Source: Thalassobacillus devorans (GTDB lineage Bacteria > Bacillota > Bacilli > Bacillales > Halobacillaceae). From it: a stretch of DNA of 64,000 nt. Shown one piece after another: positions 9,221 to 17,023 of the stretch. The DNA lies in assembly GCF_011761345.1 (NCBI RefSeq), contig NZ_JAASRY010000002.1:372001-436000 (forward strand). Direction: 5' to 3'. The position numbers and the translations under genes are program-made. A model generated the notes under the pieces. The model ran no database searches. It was not told where the DNA came from and saw nothing but the letters and a program-made list of their open reading frames with translations. Position 1 is the stretch's first letter. Every line of letters starts with the position of its first letter.

Positions 9221-9976
9221 ATGGATTCCTTATTTTCTTTAACAGGGAAGACAGCACTGGTGACAGGCGCAAGCCGGGGACTAGGACAGGGAATGGCAGT
9301 AGGACTTGCCAAAGCCGGAGCAGAAGTGATCGGGGTTGGAACGAGAAGCCTTGATGATACAAAAAGTAAAGTGGAAGCTGCAGATGGAACCTTCCATGAA
9401 ATCATTTCTGACCTTTCGCAAAGTGATGCAGCCGTAAAGCTTGCCAAGGATGCTATTAACATTAATGGAAAAGTGGATATCCTGGTCAATAATGCGGGAA
9501 TTATCCGTCGTGCTGAAGCAGAACAGTTCTCTGATCAGGACTGGTTTGATGTTATTAATGTCAATCAGCATGCTGTGTTCCAATTAAGCAGAGAAATCGG
9601 CAAGCATATGCTTGAAAATGAAAGCGGTAAAATAATCAATATCGCGTCTATGCTTTCTTATCAGGGTGGATTAAAAGTGCCTGCCTATACAGCGAGCAAA
9701 CATGCGGTAGCAGGGTTGACTAAATCTTTCGCAAATGAATGGTCAGGCAGGGGCGTAAATGTAAACGCTATCGCACCTGGCTATATGGCGACAGACAACA
9801 CTGCGCCGATCCGGGAAGATGCTGCCCGCAATGAATATATCACCTCAAGAATCCCGCAAGGAAGGTGGGGGACCCCGGAGGACCTTCAGGGAGCTGTCGT
9901 ATTTCTTGCTTCTGATGCTTCAAATTATGTCAATGGCCATGTATTGAATGTAGATGGCGGATGGATGAGTTCTTAA
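9221..9976 (+). CDS. kduD: 2-dehydro-3-deoxy-D-gluconate 5-dehydrogenase
   Basis: Short-chain dehydrogenase of 251 aa that reduces 2,5-diketo-3-deoxygluconate (DKII) to 2-keto-3-deoxygluconate in the pectin/uronate pathway. The NAD-binding motif is TGASRGLGQG (about residues 14-23), NNAG follows at about 88, and the catalytic Tyr-Lys pair is YTASK at about 155. The C-terminus VNGHVLNVDGGWMSS is characteristic of KduD. AAAGGAGG precedes the ATG. kduI follows after 13 bases, so the two adjacent pathway steps form one operon under the LacI operator. Confidence 0.92.
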   Translation: MDSLFSLTGKTALVTGASRGLGQGMAVGLAKAGAEVIGVGTRSLDDTKSKVEAADGTFHEIISDLSQSDAAVKLAKDAININGKVDILVNNAGIIRRAEAEQFSDQDWFDVINVNQHAVFQLSREIGKHMLENESGKIINIASMLSYQGGLKVPAYTASKHAVAGLTKSFANEWSGRGVNVNAIAPGYMATDNTAPIREDAARNEYITSRIPQGRWGTPEDLQGAVVFLASDASNYVNGHVLNVDGGWMSS

Positions 9977-9989
9977 AGGAGGAATTGAT

Positions 9990-10823
9990 ATGGAAATCAG
10001 GTATGCAACAAACCCAACGGATGTAAAGCAGTATGACACCGAAAGGTTAAGAAGTGAATTTTTAGTCGAGTCCCTGTTTGTTGAAGGGGAAATCAATATG
10101 GTTTATTCCCATTACGATCGCTTAATCACCGGTGGCGCTGTTCCGACTGGACAGGCACTGAAATTAGAAGATAAGGAAACGCTGAAGACGGAGTACTTTT
10201 TGGAAAGAAGAGAAATTGGTATTATCAATATTTCTGAAGGAACAGGGAAAGTGACCGTTGATGGCGAAAGCTACCAATTGAATAAACGCGATTGCCTGTA
10301 TGTCGGCTTAGGCAATAAGGAAGTTACATTTGAAAGTGAAGATAATGCGAACCCGGCGAAGTTCTACCTGGCTTCTGCTACAGCACATAAGAGCTACCCG
10401 ACGAAAAAGCTTCCGATCGACGACGCAACACCGACTAATCTTGGCTCTGATGCGGAATCAAACAATCGTACCATCTACAAGTACATCCATGCAGATGGTC
10501 TGCAAAGCTGCCAGTTGATGATGGGAATGACGTTATTGGCACCGAACAACATGTGGAACACGATGCCGCCTCACGTACACGACCGCAGGATGGAAGCTTA
10601 CTTATACTTTGATATGGATGAAGATTCACGGGTGTTCCATTTCATGGGACAGCCGAATGAAACCCGTCACATGCTGGTCAAAAATGAACAAGTTGTCCTT
10701 TCCCCACCATGGTCCATTCATTCAGGAGTAGGGACAAACAATTATACTTTCATTTGGGCTATGGCAGGCGAAAATTATACGTTCACTGACATGGATCATG
10801 TAAAAATGGAAGAAATAAAATAA
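9990..10823 (+). CDS. kduI: 5-dehydro-4-deoxy-D-glucuronate isomerase
   Basis: Cytosolic zinc isomerase, 277 aa, the usual KduI length. It converts 4-deoxy-5-ketouronic acid (from unsaturated galacturonate) to DKII, the substrate of the KduD encoded just upstream. The N-terminal signature RYATNPTDVKQYDTERLR and the zinc-site region PPHVHDRRMEAYLYFD are clear. AAAGGAGG precedes the ATG and a strong terminator follows the stop. Confidence 0.95.
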   Translation: MEIRYATNPTDVKQYDTERLRSEFLVESLFVEGEINMVYSHYDRLITGGAVPTGQALKLEDKETLKTEYFLERREIGIINISEGTGKVTVDGESYQLNKRDCLYVGLGNKEVTFESEDNANPAKFYLASATAHKSYPTKKLPIDDATPTNLGSDAESNNRTIYKYIHADGLQSCQLMMGMTLLAPNNMWNTMPPHVHDRRMEAYLYFDMDEDSRVFHFMGQPNETRHMLVKNEQVVLSPPWSIHSGVGTNNYTFIWAMAGENYTFTDMDHVKMEEIK

Positions 10824-10832
10824 TCCGATGAG

Positions 10833-10876
10833 AAGCCGGTTCAGCATGAAACAATGTGCTGAACCGGCTTTTTTAA
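10833..10876 (+). terminator. Terminator of kduD-kduI
   Basis: A perfect 14-bp GC-rich stem (10833-10846 with 10857-10870), a 10-base loop and a T-run. A clear intrinsic terminator that closes the kdu operon. Confidence 0.93.
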
Positions 10877-10932
10877 AAATTTTTCTGGAGATAATTTCAA
10901 ACGTTCATAGTTTTAAGAAAGAAGGTCTGGTT

Positions 10933-11958
10933 ATGTGGGAACCTGATGACTATTTAGATGCTTTATATAAAAAGACGATGGAAAGTCATGCTTATGATTT
11001 TGGGAAAGAGAAAGACAGGATTCGGTTGAAAGAAAAATTGGCTTACTCTTTAGGGAGATTCCCCGTCAACAACAAAGAATTTAATGAAGAAACTATCAGT
11101 GAATCTGAAACAGCCGAATATTACAGAGAGCAAATCGTAATTAAATCGGTTGATGGGTTGGTAATGCCAATGTATATACTGACGCCAAAGCAGAAAAAGA
11201 AGGAATATCCAGCCGTGCTCGCTTTGCATGGACATGGTTATGGCAGCGGAGAGGTTGTTGGTCTTAGTCTGGACGGTTCAGAAGCTGAAGGCTCTGTTGG
11301 CATTCATCATCATTTTGGGATAGAGCTTGTACGAAGGGGAATGAAAGTAATCGCTCCTGAGCTGGTGGGGTTTGGCGACAGAAGGTTGATAGAGGATAAG
11401 AAGAAAGAAAAAGCGAATTCCTGTTACAGGCTTGCTGTCAACTTATTGATGCATGGAAAAACATTGGCTGGGTTAAGAGTGCATGAAGCTATAAGAGCTC
11501 TGGATTATATAGGGGAATTGAAGGACGTCGAGCAGGACAGGTTAGGAATCATGGGTTTTTCCGGTGGAGGGCTTATAGCAGCACTTACTGCCATTTTAGA
11601 TAATCGCATTCATGCAACTGTGTTAAGCGGGTTTACCAATACATTTAGAGAGAGCATACTTGCCAGTGACCATTGTCTTGACAATTATATACCCGGGCTG
11701 CTCACTATAGCTGAACTTCCGGAGTTAATTGGGCTTATTCATCCAAGGGCTTTGTTTATTGAGACTGGGACGAACGATGGCTGTTTTCCAATTACAGGCG
11801 CGAGGTCTGCTATTGACAGGATCAGCCATATATATAATTCAACAAGCACGGGAGGTTCATTTGGATATGATATATTTGAAGGAGGCCATGAAGTTAATGG
11901 CAGGATGGCCTTGGACTGGTTAAAAAACCAGCTAATAATAGGTGGAGAAAAATCGTGA
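10933..11958 (+). CDS. Alpha/beta hydrolase (acetyl-esterase-like, YtaP type)
   Basis: Cytoplasmic alpha/beta-hydrolase, 341 aa. The oxyanion region is LALHGHGYG, the nucleophile elbow is GFSGGG, the acid is in ETGTNDGCFP and the catalytic His in EGGHEVNG. It resembles YtaP and acetyl-xylan-esterase-like dienelactone hydrolases. The open frame extends 35 codons upstream, but that part runs through the kduI terminator, so ATG 10933 with AAGAAGG upstream is used. The position after kduI suggests removal of ester groups from pectin fragments; the substrate is not known. Confidence 0.75.
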   Translation: MWEPDDYLDALYKKTMESHAYDFGKEKDRIRLKEKLAYSLGRFPVNNKEFNEETISESETAEYYREQIVIKSVDGLVMPMYILTPKQKKKEYPAVLALHGHGYGSGEVVGLSLDGSEAEGSVGIHHHFGIELVRRGMKVIAPELVGFGDRRLIEDKKKEKANSCYRLAVNLLMHGKTLAGLRVHEAIRALDYIGELKDVEQDRLGIMGFSGGGLIAALTAILDNRIHATVLSGFTNTFRESILASDHCLDNYIPGLLTIAELPELIGLIHPRALFIETGTNDGCFPITGARSAIDRISHIYNSTSTGGSFGYDIFEGGHEVNGRMALDWLKNQLIIGGEKS

Positions 11959-12311
11959 AAAGCAGCACCGGAATATAAATAGGAAGAGATAGAATATTAA
12001 TAATGTTTATTCCACACTTGATTAAGGAATTTATTTAAAAGTAATTATTTAGCAGTTTGTGTATAGAGCTTTATGTTATTGATATATTTTTGCTTCTTTA
12101 TAGAACTTAATGTAATATTACAATAGCAAAACAAGGAATCTTTAACCGGCATAAAAATCCCTCGCTATCATTAAATATTTAATGTATGTATTTTTAAAAA
12201 AAGTATGTTCTAGGACTGTAAGGTTTGGTTAACTAAACCTTTTCGTCTAGCTGCCAAACAGCTGGATTTTTTTATTCAAAACCTACATACCGTACCCGGA
12301 GGAGGATTTTG
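11959..12311. other. 353-base gap upstream of the threonine-synthase-like gene
   Basis: AT-rich, no convincing ORF. The last 90 bases hold a 20-bp near-palindrome (12221-12240) and a small intrinsic terminator (12247-12273) directly upstream of the ribosome site at about 12299, an attenuator-like layout. I do not see the conserved T-box sequence or a recognised riboswitch core. Confidence 0.5.
12247..12273 (+). terminator. Terminator/attenuator in the leader
   Basis: A 7-bp stem (12247-12253 with 12259-12265, one G-T pair), loop CCAAA, then seven T. Its position about 40 bases before the start codon suggests attenuation or insulation from upstream transcription. Confidence 0.6.
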
Positions 12312-13523
12312 ATGGATTTTTGGTTCGTTTGTAATAGCTGTGGCAAAAAGACTGAATTTCATATAAAAGGAAATAAATGTACATGCGGTGGCACTTTGAT
12401 GGTAGAGTATGACCTGGAAAGAGCAAGTCGCACTTTTACAAAGGAAAATTTGAAAAATCGCGACACTACGATGTGGCGCTATAAAGAACTTCTTCCGATT
12501 GAAAAAATGGAAAATGTCGTTTCATTGGGAGAAGGATGGACGCCGCTTGTTCGGTTAAAGCAGGCAGAGGAGAAATATCCAGTGAAAAAGCTTTGGGTGA
12601 AAAGAGAAGAACAAAACCCGACGGGAAGCTTCAAGTCACGTGGATTTTCTGCTGCTGTATCGATTGCAAACGAATATGGTATCAATAAAGTGGCTGTCAA
12701 CTCCAATGGTAATGCTGCATCTGCTCTCGCTGCTTATGCCAGCTATGCCGGCATGGACTCCCACGTTTTTGTACCGAAAGACTGCCCCGGGTTGATTGTA
12801 GAAGAGTGCATCCAATACGGTGCGGAAACATATTTAGTGGATGGATTGATCCATAATGCCGGAAAAATAATAGAAGACGGAAAAGAAGACCAGGGCTGGT
12901 ACAATGTTGGTACATTAAAGGAACCTGGACGAGCGGAAGGCAAAAAGACAATGGGGCTGGAGTTAGCGGAACAATTCAACTGGAAACTTCCGGATGTAAT
13001 TGTCTATCCCACAGGCGGAGGATCAGGGGTCATTGGAATATGGAATGCATTGAACCAGTTGAAGGAACTTGGATTCCTTGAAAGTGAGTTGCCACGAATT
13101 GTAAGCGTACAGGAAGCTGGCTGCACACCGGTTGTTGATGCAATAGAAAGTGAAAGTGATTTCCGTTCCCAGCTTGATAATGTAATCTCTAAACCAACCG
13201 GCATGCGCGTTCCTAATCCTCCTGATGGTGAACTGATTGTATCCATTCTTCGCGCATCTAATGGTACGGCTGTTTCAGTCTCCAAAGATGAAATTGCTGA
13301 AGCGCAGGCTGCAATGGGCAAACAAGGAATTTCTTCATCTCCAGAAGGTGCGGCAACCTGGGCTGGCTTCGTCCGTTTGATTGATAAAGGCTGGATTGGT
13401 GAGAAGGATGAAGTCGTTTTATTCAATACTTCTCATGCAATGAAATATCTCCCGTTTAATGAAACGAACGCTCCGGTAATTAAGACATATGAGGATTATG
13501 TGAACCACAAAGTGAACGTGTAA
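12312..13523 (+). CDS. Threonine-synthase-like PLP enzyme
   Basis: Fold-type II pyridoxal-phosphate enzyme, 403 aa. An N-terminal zinc ribbon (CNSCG and CTCGG) is followed by the PLP-lysine motif NPTGSFKSRG (about residues 98-107), a phosphate-binding loop YPTGGGSGVIG, and SSPEGAATWAG near the C-terminus. This is the layout of threonine synthase (O-phosphohomoserine to threonine), but distant paralogues act on other amino acids. No hom or thrB gene is adjacent and the next gene is an aspartate/glutamate racemase, so a catabolic or D-amino-acid role is possible. ATG 12312 lies seven bases after GGAGGAGG; the TTG one codon earlier is less likely. Confidence 0.75.
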   Translation: MDFWFVCNSCGKKTEFHIKGNKCTCGGTLMVEYDLERASRTFTKENLKNRDTTMWRYKELLPIEKMENVVSLGEGWTPLVRLKQAEEKYPVKKLWVKREEQNPTGSFKSRGFSAAVSIANEYGINKVAVNSNGNAASALAAYASYAGMDSHVFVPKDCPGLIVEECIQYGAETYLVDGLIHNAGKIIEDGKEDQGWYNVGTLKEPGRAEGKKTMGLELAEQFNWKLPDVIVYPTGGGSGVIGIWNALNQLKELGFLESELPRIVSVQEAGCTPVVDAIESESDFRSQLDNVISKPTGMRVPNPPDGELIVSILRASNGTAVSVSKDEIAEAQAAMGKQGISSSPEGAATWAGFVRLIDKGWIGEKDEVVLFNTSHAMKYLPFNETNAPVIKTYEDYVNHKVNV

Positions 13524-13601
13524 AGTTGGGATTATTGCCGCTGAGCTTAAATAGGCTTGGCGGTTTTTGCTTTGATCATCGTGTAAGAGAGGGAAATGAA
13601 T

Positions 13602-14312
13602 ATGGAAAAAACAGTTGGCATCATCGGTGGAATGGGACCATTAGCAACAGTAGATATCTTCAATAAGATTGTCAGGATGACGGATGCTAAAATCGATCAG
13701 GATCACCCAAGAGTGGTCATTGATAATAATCCAGGCATCCCGAGCAGGCAAGACTTCTTCAACGGGATAGGTTATAGCCCGCTTCCTGATTTAATTAAAA
13801 CTGCGAAAAACTTAGAAAATATTGGGGCAGAGCTACTAATCATGCCTTGTAACACGGCCCATTATTTTCATCGTGATATAGCTAAAAATGTTAAAGTGCC
13901 ATTTATCAATATGCTCGAGGAAACAGCTGGTTATTTCAGCGAGAACCATACGGATGAAAAGAAAGTGGGACTGCTGGCCACAACGCAAACCTGTGAGCTG
14001 GGAATCTATGAGCACTTTTTAAGTGAAAATGGTGTAGAAATAGTAAAACCTTCGGCAGAAAATCAGGCTTATTTAATGGAAATTATTAATGTGTATATCA
14101 AACAAAGTAATATGAACTTTAACCTTGATAAATGGAAAGAAATCATTGATGAGCTGCAAGAACAAGAAGTGAAAACTGTAATTTTGGGTTGTACAGAGCT
14201 ATCGATAGCTTTTGACGTACATCCTTTGGAAATCAATACGATTGATCCAACAGTAGTACTTGCGGAAGCGGCTATTAAGGCTTCAGGGAAGAAAGTACTG
14301 GCGAGGAGATAG
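13602..14312 (+). CDS. Aspartate/glutamate racemase family protein
   Basis: Cofactor-independent amino-acid racemase, 236 aa. The two catalytic cysteines are in MPCNTAH and LGCTELS, and IGGMGPLATVDIF is the N-terminal signature of the aspartate racemase branch. It probably interconverts L- and D-aspartate. ATG 13602 is preferred over ATG 13596 because the ribosome site AGAGAGGG (13586-13593) then has an eight-base spacer. It follows the threonine-synthase-like gene by about 80 bases and ends before a terminator. Confidence 0.85.
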   Translation: MEKTVGIIGGMGPLATVDIFNKIVRMTDAKIDQDHPRVVIDNNPGIPSRQDFFNGIGYSPLPDLIKTAKNLENIGAELLIMPCNTAHYFHRDIAKNVKVPFINMLEETAGYFSENHTDEKKVGLLATTQTCELGIYEHFLSENGVEIVKPSAENQAYLMEIINVYIKQSNMNFNLDKWKEIIDELQEQEVKTVILGCTELSIAFDVHPLEINTIDPTVVLAEAAIKASGKKVLARR

Positions 14313-14333
14313 TAAGCTAAATCGACATTAAAG

Positions 14334-14370
14334 AGCGAGCAGATAGGATGTCTGGCTCGCTTTTTATTTT
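14334..14370 (+). terminator. Terminator after the racemase gene
   Basis: Arms AGCGAGC (14334-14340) and GCTCGCT (14355-14361) with extra pairing inside and a T-rich tail. Intrinsic terminator. Confidence 0.8.
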
Positions 14371-14397
14371 TAAAAAATTACTTTTGATTGACCTTTT

Positions 14398-14411
14398 GTA
14401 AGCGTTTAATA
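14398..14411 (+). promoter_or_regulatory. cre-like site
   Basis: TGTAAGCGTTTAAT matches the first part of the CcpA consensus and departs at the last bases. It lies upstream of the broken lipase gene and may have given catabolite repression to the original. Confidence 0.4.
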
Positions 14412-14439
14412 CCATGAATGAAAAGAAAGGGGAGAAGAT

Positions 14440-14685
14440 ATGGACAAAGGTTACTTGTATGTCTTTATGTTGTTCTTTGCTGTCTTGATATCCTTGCCAA
14501 ATCTAGTAAATGCTCATAGTGACGCAGATTTTTTACTAGAACAGGGCACGGCTCCACTCGGAGCGAATGATCCCACATGCGAGCCTTCAGAAGACAAAAC
14601 GAAACCGATTATCCTTGTGCCAGGTACTTTCGAACGGAGTGCACAGAATTGGGCGGAGCTGTCTCCCGTGCTTGCAAGCAAAGGC
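14440..14685 (+). pseudogene. Truncated secreted lipase, N-terminal fragment
   Basis: About 82 codons with a good ribosome site: a signal peptide (LYVFMLFFAVLISLPNLVNA), then PIILVPGTFERSAQNWAEL, which resembles the oxyanion strand of class 2 lipases (usually VLVHGTF). Similarity stops at 14685 and the frame runs into reversed lacI-like sequence, so the nucleophile elbow and the rest of the catalytic domain are absent. The open frame of 135 codons (14440-14847) is therefore a chimera, not an intact gene. Confidence 0.7.
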
Positions 14686-14883
14686 GGTCTGCTTGATTCC
14701 GATATGCGCAGCTCTGGTTCTAAGAAAATAGCATGTTCTACTTCTTTCTCATCAATGACGTCCATTAATATTTCGCTTAGTTTTTCCCTGATTTTCTCCA
14801 ACGGTACGCCGACAGTAGTAAGCGCCACTTCAAAGTTTTCTGATTGAGGAATGTTATCATAGCTGACCACTGAGAAGTCTTCC
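14686..14883 (-). pseudogene. Diverged fragment of a lacI 3' end
   Basis: This stretch aligns without gaps to 8021-8218, the 3' end of the lacI gene, at roughly 90% identity. Nearly all differences are synonymous on the minus strand (visible replacements are Thr to Arg in ITEK and Ile to Val before SYDN). The stop codon is lost and the frame reads on into the lipase fragment. It therefore looks like a remnant of a second, selected LacI gene rather than a freely decayed duplicate. Confidence 0.85.
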
Positions 14884-14974
14884 GTTTGTTTGGGCTAGAA
14901 ATATTGCGAAGATTTATTACATGTGAAGACAAGAGAAGAAGCGTATCAGTTGCTGGAGACAATAAGGTAAATGA

Positions 14975-15010
14975 GGAAAAGCGAGCAGACATAAAACTGC
15001 TCGCTTTTCC
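14975..15010 (+). terminator. Terminator at the end of the scrambled region
   Basis: A perfect 14-bp stem (14975-14988 with 14997-15010) with an eight-base loop, whose arms end in AAAA and TTTT tracts. It works in either direction and insulates the TRAP operon from the pseudogene region. Confidence 0.8.
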
Positions 15011-15092
15011 TATAACTAGATTAAAAGTAACCTTACGGGAAATCGTTTGTATAGTAAAAATGTAATATCTTATCTTTTTTTGCAAAAGTTTA

Positions 15093-15122
15093 TTGACAAT
15101 TCTAAAAAATTAAATCTATAAT
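15093..15122 (+). promoter_or_regulatory. SigA promoter of TRAP operon 1
   Basis: TTGACA (15093-15098), 18-base spacer, TATAAT (15117-15122). The sequence around the -35 box (TTTATTGACAATTC) is identical to that of the second TRAP promoter at 18.34 kb. Confidence 0.8.
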
Positions 15123-15150
15123 ACAGTATAATCTTACCAAACAGAATAGA

Positions 15151-15167
15151 GTTTTATATTATAAAAC
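15151..15167. promoter_or_regulatory. TRAP operator 1a
   Basis: GTTTTATATTATAAAAC, a perfect 17-base palindrome about 20 bases after the predicted transcription start. The same motif occurs at 15226, 18401 and 18462. Confidence 0.75.
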
Positions 15168-15188
15168 AAACACTCGTTTTCGTTGTAT

Positions 15189-15202
15189 TGAAAGCGCTTT
15201 AT
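15189..15202 (+). promoter_or_regulatory. cre-like site
   Basis: TGAAAGCGCTTTAT fits the CcpA consensus at all but the last two bases and lies in the leader of TRAP operon 1. Confidence 0.5.
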
Positions 15203-15225
15203 TAATTTTGTTCATTAAGAACTTA

Positions 15226-15242
15226 GTTTTATAATATAAAAC
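15226..15242. promoter_or_regulatory. TRAP operator 1b
   Basis: GTTTTATAATATAAAAC, identical in its arms to operator 1a and 75 bases from it centre to centre. Spaced pairs like this allow looping or a roadblock. Confidence 0.75.
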
Positions 15243-15287
15243 TACTAATGGAGGGTGGTGAAATTCAGAGCTTATAAGGGGATTTTA

Positions 15288-15301
15288 TGTAAGCGTTGTC
15301 A
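15288..15301 (+). promoter_or_regulatory. cre site of TRAP operon 1
   Basis: TGTAAGCGTTGTCA matches the CcpA consensus TGWAANCGNTNWCA fully. It lies 50 bases before dctP and suggests carbon catabolite repression. Confidence 0.65.
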
Positions 15302-15351
15302 TGGTTGATTGGTAGTTATTATCTTAATTACATAAAATTGGAGGGGTCTAA

Positions 15352-16395
15352 ATGAGAAAAGGTTTTTTATTGTTACTTAGTCTGGCTTTGATTAGTGTGT
15401 TACTTTTGGCAGGTTGTGGTTCCGACACAGAAAAAGAGGCTGAAGGAGCAACAGATGGTGGAGATGGAGAGGCTAGAACACTACGTGTAAGTATTGGGGT
15501 TAATGATAAACACCCTGAATATGAAGCTTCTTTGAAGTTTAAAGAGCTGGTTGAAAGTAAAACAGACGATTTGAAAGTAGAAGTTTATCACTCTGGCCAA
15601 ATAGCTGATGACCGTTCCGCTATTGAAATGCTTCAGTTTGGAACATTAGATATAACCATTCCCTCCACCTCACCGCTAGTAAACTTTGTGCCAGAGTTCG
15701 GTATTTTCGATCTCCCTTTTACAATTCCTAACGGAGAAGTAGCAGATCAAGTGCTGGATGGCGAGTTTGGCGATAAGATGCTGCAAATGGTAGAAGATCA
15801 AGGAATGGTAGGATTAGCCTGGTGGGAGAATGGCTTCCGTAATCTTACAAATGATGTTCGTCCTGTTGCTAGCTTAGAAGATGTAAAATCACTAAAAATT
15901 CGTACCATGGAAAACGACATTCATTTAGATGCATGGAAAGCTCTAGGAGCAAATCCAACTCCAATGGCTTTCACAGAATTATTCACGGCACTTCAGCAGG
16001 GGACAATAGATGGACAGGAAAATCCATATCCGACGATCTTGCTGAGCAATTATCCTGAAGTTCAAGAGCATGTATCTAATACCAACCATGTTTACACACC
16101 GTTTATCTTCTTGTTTAGTCAACAAATCTGGGAGCAGCTTTCTACTGAACAGCAAGAGATTGTACAAAGTGCAGCAGTTGAAGCAGGGAAGTTCAACCGG
16201 GAGCGAAACCGTGAAGTTGCGGAAGAATCTTTGGATAAGCTCAAAGAAGAAATGACATATACAGAAGTCTCAGAGGAAGAATATAAAAAATTCCAAGAAG
16301 CAGTTCAGCCGGTTATAGAAAAATATAAAGATGAAATCGGTGCAGAAATAGTAGATCAATTCTTTAGTGAAATAGAAAACGCTCAATCTAATTAA
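15352..16395 (+). CDS. TRAP transporter substrate-binding lipoprotein 1
   Basis: DctP-family receptor, 347 aa. The lipobox LLLAGC places the mature lipoprotein on the outer face of the membrane. The hallmark segment SLKIRTMEN (around 180-190) carries the Arg that binds the ligand carboxylate, and TIDGQENP follows at about residue 220. It delivers an organic or sugar acid to the DctQ and DctM subunits downstream. Spaced GGAGGGG precedes the start. The neighbouring genes suggest an aldonate or another 2-hydroxy acid; the ligand itself is not readable. A strong hairpin separates it from dctQ. Confidence 0.93.
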   Translation: MRKGFLLLLSLALISVLLLAGCGSDTEKEAEGATDGGDGEARTLRVSIGVNDKHPEYEASLKFKELVESKTDDLKVEVYHSGQIADDRSAIEMLQFGTLDITIPSTSPLVNFVPEFGIFDLPFTIPNGEVADQVLDGEFGDKMLQMVEDQGMVGLAWWENGFRNLTNDVRPVASLEDVKSLKIRTMENDIHLDAWKALGANPTPMAFTELFTALQQGTIDGQENPYPTILLSNYPEVQEHVSNTNHVYTPFIFLFSQQIWEQLSTEQQEIVQSAAVEAGKFNRERNREVAEESLDKLKEEMTYTEVSEEEYKKFQEAVQPVIEKYKDEIGAEIVDQFFSEIENAQSN

Positions 16396-16408
16396 AATTA
16401 ACAATTAC

Positions 16409-16441
16409 GGGCTGGAAGACCAAACTGCTTCCAGCCCCCTT
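16409..16441 (+). terminator. Hairpin between dctP and dctQ, operon 1
   Basis: Ten-base GC-rich arms 16409-16418 and 16428-16437 around a nine-base loop, then CCTTT. Placed just after the receptor gene, it probably gives partial termination and receptor excess. Confidence 0.8.
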
Positions 16442-16469
16442 TACCCAGGCTGGAAAGGAGGGCACTATC

Positions 16470-16985
16470 ATTAAGGCACTTAAATGGATGGATGACAACT
16501 TTGAAAAATATATTATGTTCGCCCTGTTAATGGTTATGGTAGTTGTCGTATTCTTGCAAGTATTTATGAGGTATGTAATGGACAACTCATTATCATGGTC
16601 TGAGGAATTAGCTCGTTATTGCTTCATCTGGTTAATATATGTAGGGATCAGCTATGGAGTGAAGAGGCGGAGACACATCAGTGTAGATGCTATGATGCTG
16701 TTATTTAAGGGGAAGACAAAGATATACTTCTCCATACTAGCTAATGTTTTGTTTTTAGTATTTTGCGGTTATGTAGTTTTCTATGCCTCAGGTATTGCAT
16801 CTCAGTTGCTTGCTTACGGCCAAACGACCCCAGCTCTTAAAATTCCCACTGGGATTGTCTATGCAGCTCCTCCGGTAGGGATGGGCTTAGCAGGGATAAG
16901 GCTGATTCAAAATATCTTTATTGATATAAAAAGGATCCGAGACTTCAAAAGTAATAAAGAGTCCTCTATAAATACAGTTGCATAG
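16470..16985 (+). CDS. TRAP transporter small permease 1 (apparent ATT start)
   Basis: DctQ-family subunit, 171 aa with four membrane helices and the motif FMRYVMDNSLSWSEELARY in the first loop. The first in-frame ATG is 16488, but that is 25 bases from the only ribosome site, GGAGGG at 16457-16462. Extending the frame upstream gives ATT at 16470 with a seven-base spacer and adds KALKWM, an N-terminus normal for the family. I therefore annotate ATT as the start, a rare initiation codon that would keep expression low. It forms the membrane complex with DctM at 17024. The family call is firm and the start codon less so. Confidence 0.82.
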   Translation: MKALKWMDDNFEKYIMFALLMVMVVVVFLQVFMRYVMDNSLSWSEELARYCFIWLIYVGISYGVKRRRHISVDAMMLLFKGKTKIYFSILANVLFLVFCGYVVFYASGIASQLLAYGQTTPALKIPTGIVYAAPPVGMGLAGIRLIQNIFIDIKRIRDFKSNKESSINTVA

Positions 16986-17023
16986 GTAAGCAGTTTAGAA
17001 AAAAATATGAGGGATGGTTTTCT

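Larger units (their letters stand above)
14884..15351. other. Gap upstream of the first TRAP operon
   Basis: The first 90 bases are coding-like debris after the lacI fragment, closed by a terminator (14975-15010). The rest is the control region of the first TRAP operon: promoter 15093-15122, two palindromic operators, two cre-like sites, and a leader of more than 200 bases. Confidence 0.6.

Noticed and set aside
10828-10932. N-terminal extension of the alpha/beta hydrolase
   Set aside because: It would translate the kduI terminator hairpin; ATG 10933 with its own ribosome site gives a normal protein.
11959-12300. Possible T-box riboswitch before the threonine-synthase-like gene
   Set aside because: No conserved T-box sequence or specifier-loop layout found; only a palindrome and a terminator.
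14514-14870. 118-codon minus-strand ORF
   Set aside because: It is the lacI 3' remnant reading on into the reverse of the lipase fragment after loss of the stop; not a functional gene.
15258-15308. Short GTG-started frame after GGAGGG in the TRAP 1 leader
   Set aside because: Only about 16 codons, overlaps the cre site, and has no counterpart in the TRAP 2 leader; could be a leader peptide but unsupported.
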